Of a stretch of 5,076 bases of DNA, positions 1-5,076 are shown in pieces. This DNA comes from an uncultured Rhizobiaceae group bacterium (GTDB lineage: Bacteria > Pseudomonadota > Alphaproteobacteria > Rhizobiales > Rhizobiaceae). The position numbers were made by a program, and so were the translations under genes. Where the stretch lies: contig CALFBU010000110.1 of the NCBI GenBank assembly GCA_937951455.1, positions 1 through 5,076 on the forward strand. The letters run 5' to 3'. Each line of letters starts with the position of its first letter. Position 1 is the stretch's first letter. The notes beneath the pieces are model-generated. The model worked only from the letters and a program-made list of their open reading frames with translations. It was not told where the DNA came from and did no database searches.

Positions 1-323
1 AGCATGGACGGGCTTTCATCGACCCATAGCCAAACGGTATGGGTTGCCTGCCATTCCTTGTCTTGAACGTAGATATGGCTTTCATCACGGGCTGATCTGC
101 GCCAGTCGATTCTCGACATGCTTTCACCTGGCGAATAGGGACGAAACTGCCAAAAATTTTCACCAACACCGCGCTTGCGTCTGCCGTGCCAACCTGAAAA
201 AACAGTATTAGCAACGCGGCGCGCTTCAACTAGCAGACTTGGAATAAGTTCTGCACGTGCCCTTGCACGTTCAATGGTGTCACGCCCGCTTTCTCTTTGG
301 GCTATTGCGCCTAAAGGTGCCAT
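1..323 (-). CDS. DUF58 domain-containing protein, N-terminal part (runs off left edge)
   Basis: The minus strand reads openly from an ATG at 323-321 to the window edge, giving 107 residues of a longer protein; the C-terminal part is missing because the window ends. The segment GRRKRGVGENFWQFRPYSPG (about residues 48-67) followed by RIDWRRSAR (71-79) and YVQDKEW (85-91) is the signature of DUF58 proteins. Near the edge, VDESPSM (101-107) resembles the D-x-S-x-S metal-binding start of a von Willebrand A-like domain. DUF58 proteins are typically encoded beside MoxR ATPases and are thought to be their partners in envelope-related or protein-assembly tasks; the exact substrate is unknown. The start codon shares its A with the MoxR stop (TAATG), and no strong Shine-Dalgarno is seen, so translation is probably coupled to moxR. 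Family assignment is firm; role is inferred. Confidence 0.92.
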   Translation of the reverse strand, partial: MAPLGAIAQRESGRDTIERARARAELIPSLLVEARRVANTVFSGWHGRRKRGVGENFWQFRPYSPGESMSRIDWRRSARDESHIYVQDKEWQATHTVWLWVDESPSM

Positions 324-1333
324 TAGCCAATGCGTTTCTTGAGGGTGTCAATCACATCGCGAACGGTCATGTTTTCCGCACGTGCTGCAAATGAAAGCTG
401 CATACGATGTTGCAGAACTGGTTCAGCCAGAGCAATCACATCATCTACAGAAGGTGCAAGGCGACCATCCAGCAGTGCGCGTGCTCTAACGGTTAGCATC
501 AGCGCTTGTGAAGCACGCGGGCCAGGACCCCACGAAATGAAACTCTCCATCTCGGAAGGGGTGCTGCCGGGACGGGCTGAATGTACCAGTTCCAGAATGG
601 CATCCACAACGCTTTGTCCAACAGGAAGGCGACGCACAAGTTCTTGCAATTCTTTCAATCGTTTTGCATCGATTACTTTTTTGGCTTTTGCCTCGCTCGT
701 ACCCGTGGTTGCAAACATGATGCGGCGCTCGGCTTCCATGTCTGGGTAATGCACATCAACTTGCATCAAGAAACGGTCAAGTTGTGCTTCCGGTAGTGGA
801 TAGGTGCCTTCTTGCTCCAACGGGTTTTGGGTTGCCAGCACATGGAAGGGTGACGGAAGATCATAGCGCTGACCCGCAATCGTCACGTGATATTCCTGCA
901 TGGATTGCAAGAGTGCTGCCTGTGTGCGTGGGGAAGCGCGGTTAATCTCGTCCGCCATCAAAAGCTGTGCAAAGACCGGGCCCTTGATAAATTGAAAAGA
1001 GCGCTTGCCTTTTTCATCCTGGTGCAGAATTTCTGAGCCTAAAATATCAGATGGCATGAGATCGGGCGTAAACTGAATACGGCTTTCATCAAGCCCGAGC
1101 ACAGTACCCAGTGTTTCAACCAATTTTGTTTTGGCAAGACCTGGGAGACCTACAAGAAGTGCATGGCCGCCCGCAAGGATTGTGGTGAGTGTGTTGTCCA
1201 CTACCGTTTCTTGACCAAAGATAACCTGGCCTACGTTTTTGCGAACTTTTTTCATGTCGCTAACAGCTTTTTCAGCCATTACGATGACTTCCTTTTCCTG
1301 TGCTTTGGTAAGGTTTTTGTCGATTGCGCTCAT
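323..1333 (-). CDS. MoxR family AAA+ ATPase
   Basis: A 336-residue protein, normal length for MoxR ATPases. Visible motifs in order are Walker A GLPGLAKT (62-69), Walker B LLMADEIN (124-131), sensor 1 ATQNP (167-171), the arginine-finger region LDRFLM (185-190) and the sensor-2 segment WGPGPRASQ (268-276), followed by the C-terminal lid. All the residues needed for ATP binding and hydrolysis appear present. MoxR proteins are cytoplasmic chaperone-like ATPases that form ring oligomers and help mature or activate partner proteins carrying vWA-type domains; the DUF58 gene directly downstream is the likely partner. The start at 1333 is supported by GGAG at 1345-1342 with an 8-nt spacer. The gene is divergent from the DUF1285 gene, so its promoter should lie in 1334-1467. 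It is probably the first gene of an operon that continues past the left edge. Confidence 0.96.
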   Translation of the reverse strand: MSAIDKNLTKAQEKEVIVMAEKAVSDMKKVRKNVGQVIFGQETVVDNTLTTILAGGHALLVGLPGLAKTKLVETLGTVLGLDESRIQFTPDLMPSDILGSEILHQDEKGKRSFQFIKGPVFAQLLMADEINRASPRTQAALLQSMQEYHVTIAGQRYDLPSPFHVLATQNPLEQEGTYPLPEAQLDRFLMQVDVHYPDMEAERRIMFATTGTSEAKAKKVIDAKRLKELQELVRRLPVGQSVVDAILELVHSARPGSTPSEMESFISWGPGPRASQALMLTVRARALLDGRLAPSVDDVIALAEPVLQHRMQLSFAARAENMTVRDVIDTLKKRIG

Positions 1334-1467
1334 GAAATAAACTCCGCATTATTCTTTAAATTAGAAATTACACTCTACATATAGCATGGTAGTTGTCGAT
1401 TGTGTGACTTCAAGTGTAATGATTCACATAAACAAAAATGTGATTATACGTTAATGAGAGACTGAAT
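1334..1467. promoter_or_regulatory. Divergent intergenic region with promoters and short inverted repeats
   Basis: This 134-bp AT-rich gap lies between the divergent MoxR and DUF1285 starts and must hold promoters for both, although I see no convincing sigma-70 pair. The GGAG ribosome site of moxR is at 1345-1342, and a weak GAGAG at 1456-1460 precedes the DUF1285 ATG by 7 nt. Two exact inverted repeats are present: ATTACACT (1367-1374) with AGTGTAAT (1413-1420), 38 nt apart; and TCACAT (1424-1429) with ATGTGA (1438-1443), 8 nt apart. A TTAA-N7-ATTA sequence (1356-1370) is one base from the alphaproteobacterial CtrA half-site pattern TTAA-N7-TTAA, but in AT-rich DNA this can arise by chance. 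The region is clearly regulatory by position; the individual elements are tentative. Confidence 0.6.
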
Positions 1468-2082
1468 ATGGCAGAAATTGAAGATAATGAAGTTGCAAAG
1501 GGCCTGAGTGGCTTAGAGGCTTTGATTTCGAGAGCGGGCAAAAAGGAAAAAGGCCTGCCGCCAGTTGATCAGTGGCATCCTGATTTTTGTGGTGATATCC
1601 CGATGGAAATCAAGGCAGATGGAACCTGGTTTTACATGGGCACACCCATTGGCCGCAAAGCGCTTGTTCAGCTTTTCTCTACAGTTCTTCGCAAGGATGA
1701 GGATGGAAAGACCTATCTTGTCACGCCTGTGGAATTGGTTGGTATTACCGTTGAGGATGCACATTTCATCGCGGTTGAAATGAATGCCCATGAAGAAAGC
1801 GGTGAGCAGGTTATTACGATGCGCACCAATATGGATGATGTGGTTGAGGTTGGCCCTGACAATCCGATGCGGTTTGTGATCGTGCCGGAAAACGACGGTG
1901 TAAAACCTTATGTGCTAGTGCGAGGTCGTCTTGAAGCGCTTTTAGCGCGTTCGGTTATGTATGAGTTGATTTCATATGGCGAAGAGATTGAGGTCGATGG
2001 CCGATTGATGTTTGCGGTTCGAAGCAAGGGCGAAGTCTTTCCCATCATGCCTGCGGATGAACTTGCAAAGTTAAGTGCGTAA
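1468..2082 (+). CDS. DUF1285 domain-containing protein
   Basis: A 204-residue soluble protein with no signal peptide or membrane segment. The block PPVDQWHPDFCGDIPMEI (31-48), then DGTWFYMGTPIGRKALVQLF (51-70), with LRKDEDG (74-80) and YLVTPVEL (83-90), is the characteristic core of the DUF1285 family. Structures of this family are known and show a repeated-motif fold; a role in signalling has been suggested but the biochemical function is not established. The first 30 residues are charged and probably a flexible lead-in. The ATG at 1468 has a modest GAGAG 7 nt upstream. The stop is 5 nt before the Nudix gene, and together with the CCA enzyme this makes a tight three-gene cluster, so the protein may share a housekeeping context with nucleotide or RNA metabolism. 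That functional link is inference only. Confidence 0.93.
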   Translation: MAEIEDNEVAKGLSGLEALISRAGKKEKGLPPVDQWHPDFCGDIPMEIKADGTWFYMGTPIGRKALVQLFSTVLRKDEDGKTYLVTPVELVGITVEDAHFIAVEMNAHEESGEQVITMRTNMDDVVEVGPDNPMRFVIVPENDGVKPYVLVRGRLEALLARSVMYELISYGEEIEVDGRLMFAVRSKGEVFPIMPADELAKLSA

Positions 2083-2087
2083 GGCTC

Positions 2088-2708
2088 GTGAGTTTTGATT
2101 TTTCCAAATCGAGTGTGCGAGAAATTCTGCTCGAAAAACTTGATTTTCCCGATCATGAAGTTGACGGCGATTACCATATGAACGCGGGCATGCGCGATAG
2201 CGTAATTGCAAACGCTAAAAAACATGCTGCTGTCTTGATCGGTTTAATCGAGCGCGATGATTGCGTGAATGTGATTTTGACCAAGCGCACGGAGGCGCTC
2301 AATAATCATTCGGGGCAGGTGGCTTTTCCCGGCGGTCGCATTGATGACGATGATGCTTCGCCTGAAGCTGCCGCGTTGCGAGAAGCGTGGGAAGAAATCG
2401 GGCTTGATATCAACGAAGTTGAAATCATGGGACGGCTGCCAGATTATTATACCGGCTCTGGCTACCGCGTCGCACCAATCATCGGGTTCGTAAGAGAAGG
2501 CGCTGACTTTGAAATTAATCCTGATGAAGTGGATTATATGTTTGAAGTACCGCTTGTTTTTTTGATGAATGAAGCAAACCACACGACGACCAGTAGAATG
2601 TGGAAAGAGCGCGAACGTTTCTTTTATGAAATGCCTTATGGTGACCATTACATTTGGGGTGTGACAGCAGGCATGATACGCGTTTTGTACGATAGGGTTT
2701 TTAAATGA
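2088..2708 (+). CDS. Nudix hydrolase, CoA pyrophosphatase-like
   Basis: A 206-residue protein of the Nudix superfamily that hydrolyses nucleoside diphosphate derivatives. The stretch VILTKRTEALNNHSGQVAFP (62-81), followed by GG, matches the UPF0035/CoA-pyrophosphatase signature just before the Nudix helix, and the Nudix box ends in REAWEEIGL (98-106), which supplies the metal-binding glutamates. GRLPDYYTGSGYRVAPIIGF (115-134) and NPDEVDYMFEVPL (144-156) are also typical of the CoA-cleaving subgroup, which splits CoA into 3',5'-ADP and 4'-phosphopantetheine. One departure is Asn72 where the signature I recall has Arg. The chosen start is GTG at 2088, only 5 nt after the DUF1285 stop. AAGG (2081-2084) is too close to be an ideal ribosome site, so re-initiation is likely. 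An ATG at 2178 would give a protein 30 residues shorter, but homologues I recall have a similar N-terminal lead. The stop overlaps the CCA gene start. Confidence 0.92.
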   Translation: MSFDFSKSSVREILLEKLDFPDHEVDGDYHMNAGMRDSVIANAKKHAAVLIGLIERDDCVNVILTKRTEALNNHSGQVAFPGGRIDDDDASPEAAALREAWEEIGLDINEVEIMGRLPDYYTGSGYRVAPIIGFVREGADFEINPDEVDYMFEVPLVFLMNEANHTTTSRMWKERERFFYEMPYGDHYIWGVTAGMIRVLYDRVFK

Positions 2709-3946
2709 GTGAACTGGAAAATATTCGCATCAAAGAGGACTGGCTCAAGGGTAAAGAACTGCAAACACTGTTTGATATCCTCTGCGTGGACGGTGGTGAT
2801 GCTCGTGTCGCGGGCGGTGCTGTGCGCAATGCCTTGATGGGGATGCCAGCAAGTGACGTTGATCTGTGCACGACGCTTATACCGCAAGACGTTGTTAAAC
2901 GGCTTGAAGCAGCAGGTCACAAGGCTGTGCCAACCGGCATTGACCACGGCACGGTGACGGCGGTGGTTGACGGAGCGGCTTTTGAAGTGACGACGCTTCG
3001 CAAAGATATAGAAACTGATGGCCGCCACGCGGTTGTTGAGTTTGGGACAGATTGGGTAGCCGATGCCAATCGCCGTGATTTGACGATGAATGGATTATAT
3101 TGTGACCGTGATGGCAAGGTTTATGATTATATCGATGGGTATAAAGACATTCTATCGAAGGACGTTCGCTTCATCGGTGATGCCGCAACGCGCATCAAGG
3201 AAGACAGTTTGCGCATCCTTCGTTTTTTTCGTTTCTTTGCATGGTATGGTGGCGGGCGGCCTGATGCTGCAGGATTAAAGGCCTGCGCTGCAGGACGCGA
3301 ACTTCTGGCAGGCCTCTCCGTAGAGCGTATCTGGATGGAACTAAAGAAAATGCTTGCTGCACCTGATCCCAGCAGGGCAATTTTATGGATGCGAACAACC
3401 GGAATTTTGGGGGCTGTTCTCCCAGAAACCCATAAATGGGGCACGGATGCCATGCCGGGTCTTTTGAGGCTCGAGCAAGAAGAAAACTGGCAGCCTGATG
3501 CGCTTTTCCGTTTGATGGGCATGGTAAGGCCTGATGTTGAGACCATGAAGGGTCTGTCAAAGCGCCTTGCATTTTCGAATAAAGAGACAGAACGTATGGT
3601 TGCATGGGCGAATAATCCTGCGCCCAAGGCTGATACCTCAATTTCAGATTTTGAGAAGCTTTTATACCGAGGCGATGTTTCGGGCTTAATCGATTCCATG
3701 AAGCTTGAGGCAGTGCATTTGCAGGGACGAGATGATGCGGCAAATGCGGATGCCATGCTGAAGTTGATTGATTTTGCCCAAAATTGGCAACGCCCCACTT
3801 TTCCGCTACAAGGTCAGGACCTTATTGCAGCTGGCATGAAACCCGGTCCTGAAATGGGGCAAAGATTGAAGGCATTGGAAGAAGCATGGATTGAAAGCGG
3901 GTTTAAGCTGGGTCGGGATGCGTTATTGGAATTTTCTAATTATTAG
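2705..3946 (+). CDS. CCA tRNA nucleotidyltransferase (class II)
   Basis: A 413-residue enzyme of the class II poly(A) polymerase/tRNA nucleotidyltransferase family, which adds or repairs the 3'-terminal CCA of tRNAs using CTP and ATP. The head domain shows VAGGAVRNALMG (35-46), the catalytic pair DVD (51-53), HGTVT (81-85), and RRDLTMNG (123-130), which matches the family's RRDxxxN motif. The neck motif EDSLRILRFFRF (166-177) follows. The C-terminal end has the GQDLIAAGMKPGPEMGQRLK segment (370-389), common in alphaproteobacterial members. No HD phosphohydrolase motif is obvious. The ATG at 2705 overlaps the Nudix TGA (ATGA), and AGGG (2694-2697) lies 7 nt upstream, so expression is probably coupled but also independently primed. 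Poly(A) polymerase I is the main alternative, but length and motifs favour the CCA enzyme. Confidence 0.94.
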   Translation: MSELENIRIKEDWLKGKELQTLFDILCVDGGDARVAGGAVRNALMGMPASDVDLCTTLIPQDVVKRLEAAGHKAVPTGIDHGTVTAVVDGAAFEVTTLRKDIETDGRHAVVEFGTDWVADANRRDLTMNGLYCDRDGKVYDYIDGYKDILSKDVRFIGDAATRIKEDSLRILRFFRFFAWYGGGRPDAAGLKACAAGRELLAGLSVERIWMELKKMLAAPDPSRAILWMRTTGILGAVLPETHKWGTDAMPGLLRLEQEENWQPDALFRLMGMVRPDVETMKGLSKRLAFSNKETERMVAWANNPAPKADTSISDFEKLLYRGDVSGLIDSMKLEAVHLQGRDDAANADAMLKLIDFAQNWQRPTFPLQGQDLIAAGMKPGPEMGQRLKALEEAWIESGFKLGRDALLEFSNY

Positions 3947-3959
3947 CTCTTGAGGCTAA
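3943..3959. terminator. Possible weak bidirectional hairpin between convergent stops
   Basis: TTAGC (3943-3947) and GCTAA (3955-3959) form an exact inverted repeat around a 7-nt loop, with one extra possible G-T pair. Each arm contains the TAG stop of one of the two convergent genes (CCA enzyme and LysR regulator). The stem is short and AT-rich and there is no T-tract on either side, so this is at best a weak terminator; it may simply be a by-product of two TAG stops facing each other. Confidence 0.2.
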
Positions 3960-4831
3960 CTTGCCAAATGATCAATCAGGATTTTTGTCAGGCCATGCTT
4001 TGGAGCGTTTTGCGGCCAAACGGCGTAGATGCCCAGACTGTCCAACTGCCACTCACTAAGTATCTGTATCACCTTGCCAGTTTTGATATCTTTGCTTGCC
4101 AAAAACTCTGGAACGCTTGCCAGGCCATTACCTGATTTTGAAAACTGATAAAGTGCAAAGGCGTCATTAATCGCTAAAGTGGATTTTGGCTTTACTATCT
4201 TGGTGCCATGAGCTTCATGGTGGAATTTATGTTTTACGCCTTTTACAGCTGACAGTTCCAGCCAATTCCATGTTGAAAGATCTTGTGGCATTTCGGGCTT
4301 TGGTCTTGAGTTTGCGTATTCACTTGAAGCAATCAAAATCCGTTTTTCATCTTTCAATTTTCTTGAAATAAGGGCGCTGTCTTTTAACCAACCCATGCGA
4401 ATGGATAAATCATAACCATCTTTTATCAGGTTTTTTCGTGTGTCAGAAAAGTCTATTGATAGGTGTATGTTTGAGTATCGCTTCGAAAATGTACTCAATT
4501 GCCCAATCATTTCTGAATGCGCCAAAACAGCTGGTAAAGTAATTCTCAATTCACCGGAAGGTTCGCTTGCCTTTGCCGTTATGCACTGAATGCCATTTTC
4601 TGCAGCTTCCATCATGATGCGTGCAGAACGCAGCAGATCCTTTCCGTCTTTTGTTAATGCGAGACTTCGTGTTGAGCGGTAAATCAAGGCAACGCCTAGC
4701 TGCGCTTCCAGTTCAGATATCTGGCTGCTGATAACTGAAGGTGAGAGTTTTAACGCTTTGGCTGCAGCACGGAATGAACCGTGGTCGATGGTTGTGGCAA
4801 AGATTGCAATCTTGCGAAGGTTATTAATCAT
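3956..4831 (-). CDS. LysR family transcriptional regulator
   Basis: A 291-residue protein, the usual LysR length. The N-terminal winged helix-turn-helix is clear: FATTIDHGSFRAAAKALKLS (11-30), then PSVISSQISELEAQLGVALI (31-50), RSTRSLALTKDGK (52-64), followed by a linker helix. From about residue 93 (SGELRITLP) to the end is the effector-binding domain of the periplasmic-binding-protein fold, resembling the CrgA-like subgroup; the ligand cannot be predicted. The ATG at 4831 is the only start that keeps the whole HTH, although no good Shine-Dalgarno precedes it. The gene is convergent with the CCA enzyme (9 nt between stops) and divergent from the exported protein at 4951, which by the usual LysR arrangement is its likely target. 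Lines of sequence I counted by hand here are AT-richer (about 35-48% GC) than lines in moxR (about 55-58%), so it may have been acquired separately. Confidence 0.95.
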   Translation of the reverse strand: MINNLRKIAIFATTIDHGSFRAAAKALKLSPSVISSQISELEAQLGVALIYRSTRSLALTKDGKDLLRSARIMMEAAENGIQCITAKASEPSGELRITLPAVLAHSEMIGQLSTFSKRYSNIHLSIDFSDTRKNLIKDGYDLSIRMGWLKDSALISRKLKDEKRILIASSEYANSRPKPEMPQDLSTWNWLELSAVKGVKHKFHHEAHGTKIVKPKSTLAINDAFALYQFSKSGNGLASVPEFLASKDIKTGKVIQILSEWQLDSLGIYAVWPQNAPKHGLTKILIDHLAS

Positions 4832-4889
4832 ATTATTCGAACAGTGAGTTTTAATTGTTCTATATTATCTTATTTTCATTTTTAGTCCA
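4832..4889. promoter_or_regulatory. AT-rich divergent promoter region between LysR gene and exported protein
   Basis: This very AT-rich stretch must hold the LysR promoter (minus) and probably that of the exported protein (plus). TATTAT (4863-4868) is a fair plus-strand -10 candidate with no good -35, a pattern common at LysR-activated promoters; on the minus strand GATAAT overlaps the same place. TAAT (4852-4855) and ATTA (4864-4867) form a small inverted repeat, and T-N11-A matches exist, but such AT-rich DNA gives many by chance. TTCGAA (4836-4841) is a short palindrome close to the LysR start. No single operator can be named with confidence. Confidence 0.45.
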
Positions 4890-4943
4890 TCCTTTTGATA
4901 TCTGCTACCGGTTAGCAATAACCGGAGCAAATAATCAAAAGGA
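4890..4943 (+). promoter_or_regulatory. Long leader hairpin covering the Shine-Dalgarno sequence
   Basis: The 5' arm TCCTTTTGAT (4890-4899) is fully complementary to ATCAAAAGGA (4934-4943). Inside it, AT (4900-4901) pairs with AT (4931-4932) after a bulged A4933. After a C4902/A4930 mismatch, TGCT (4903-4906) pairs with AGCA (4926-4929). After a bulged A4907, CCGGTTA (4908-4914) pairs with TAACCGG (4919-4925), closed by the loop GCAA, a GNRA-type tetraloop. That is about 23 pairs in 54 nt. The 3' arm contains AGGA of the Shine-Dalgarno AGGAG (4940-4944), 8 nt or less from the ATG at 4951. If transcribed, the fold would mask the ribosome site and hold translation down until opened by temperature, a ligand, a protein or an RNA. 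It is not followed by a T-tract, so it is not a normal terminator. A DNA-level operator palindrome is the alternative. The repeat is certain; the function is inferred. Confidence 0.7.
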
Positions 4944-4950
4944 GAAGATT

Positions 4951-5076
4951 ATGAAAAAGCTTAGAATTACCTTAGCATCCGTTGCTTTTGCTGCAGCGTC
5001 AATGACGACTGCCGCTTTTGCAGGTGACAAAGATGTAGTGCAGACTTTCTATGACTATCTTAGCAATCCTTCATCG
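4951..5076 (+). CDS. Exported protein, possibly SnoaL/NTF2-like (runs off right edge)
   Basis: The reading frame is open from the ATG at 4951 to the window end, giving 42 residues of an incomplete protein. The start is supported by AGGAG (4940-4944) 6 nt upstream. Residues 1-24 form a textbook Sec signal peptide: basic MKKLR, a hydrophobic alanine-rich core, and an AFA cleavage site before GDKD, so the product should be exported to the periplasm or beyond. The first mature residues, DVVQTFYDYLSNPSS (28-42), resemble the opening helix of SnoaL-like/ester-cyclase or nuclear-transport-factor-2-like domains; this is a guess from a short stretch. The gene is divergent from the LysR regulator, which probably controls it. 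The leader carries a long hairpin overlapping the ribosome site, suggesting a second layer of control at translation. Confidence 0.85.
   Translation, partial: MKKLRITLASVAFAAASMTTAAFAGDKDVVQTFYDYLSNPSS

Noticed and set aside
330..749. Plus-strand open frame of 139 codons
   Set aside because: It lies wholly inside the moxR gene on the other strand, and its translation is Arg/Ser-rich with no recognisable domain; moxR has all expected motifs.
1356..1370. CtrA binding site (TTAA-N7-TTAA)
   Set aside because: Only 7 of 8 defined bases match, in AT-rich DNA where such matches are frequent; mentioned in the region entry but not called as a site.
2244..3028. Minus-strand open frames opposite the Nudix and CCA genes (2244-2648, 2648-3028)
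   Set aside because: Antisense to well-supported genes, with composition typical of reverse-strand shadows and no supporting ribosome sites noticed.
3221..3230. Run of seven T in the CCA gene (and another near 2555 in the Nudix gene) as a frameshift or slippage site
   Set aside because: Both frames continue normally with conserved family residues on each side, so there is no sign of programmed or accidental frameshifting.
3262..3296. Repeated GCTGCAGGA words in the CCA gene
   Set aside because: Two short similar words within coding sequence, explained by Ala/Ala-Gly codons; no array or longer unit.
3127..3798. Minus-strand open frames of 223 and 182 codons (3127-3798 and 3195-3743)
   Set aside because: Both are antisense to the CCA enzyme, which has clear motifs over this stretch. 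The translations look like low-complexity shadow sequence with no family features.
4890..4943. The long hairpin as an intrinsic terminator
   Set aside because: Neither strand has a T-tract after the stem; on the plus strand it runs straight into the ribosome site and start codon.
4890..4943. The long hairpin as a ROSE or fourU RNA thermometer
   Set aside because: ROSE needs a UUGCU-type strand opposite the ribosome site, and fourU needs the four U residues to pair with the AGGA itself. Here CCUUUU pairs with AAAAGG, so the match is only general.

Overview
The window looks like chromosomal DNA of an alphaproteobacterium, most likely a Hyphomicrobiales (Rhizobiales) member of moderate to low GC. 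This rests on the gene types and on a gene order I recall from that group (DUF58 and MoxR divergent from DUF1285, a CoA-type Nudix hydrolase and a CCA-adding enzyme). It is not based on a database search. No rRNA, tRNA, CRISPR array or insertion sequence is visible.

Layout. Positions 1-1333 on the minus strand carry a MoxR-family AAA+ ATPase followed by the N-terminal part of a DUF58 protein that runs off the left edge. Their stop and start codons overlap. A divergent intergenic region (1334-1467) with several short inverted repeats separates this pair from a plus-strand cluster: DUF1285 protein (1468-2082), Nudix/CoA pyrophosphatase-like hydrolase (2088-2708) and CCA tRNA nucleotidyltransferase (2705-3946). 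The cluster is packed with a 5-nt gap and then an ATGA overlap, so it is probably one transcript. Nine bases beyond its last stop lies the convergent stop of a LysR-family regulator (minus, 3956-4831). After a 119-bp AT-rich divergent region, a secreted protein begins at 4951 and runs off the right edge; its first residues suggest a SnoaL/NTF2-like fold.

How the genes work together. MoxR and DUF58 proteins usually act as a chaperone/ATPase-plus-vWA-like partner module linked to cell-envelope functions. The plus-strand cluster joins a protein of unknown function to nucleotide clean-up and tRNA 3'-end maturation. The LysR gene and the divergent exported protein form a classical regulator-target arrangement.

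The most striking feature that gene calls do not explain is a long, almost perfect hairpin at 4890-4943, directly upstream of the exported protein. It has about 23 base pairs, a GCAA (GNRA-type) tetraloop, and its 3' arm contains most of the Shine-Dalgarno sequence. If transcribed, it would be expected to hide the ribosome binding site, which suggests translational control in addition to the LysR regulator. No known riboswitch or thermometer class was recognised in it.
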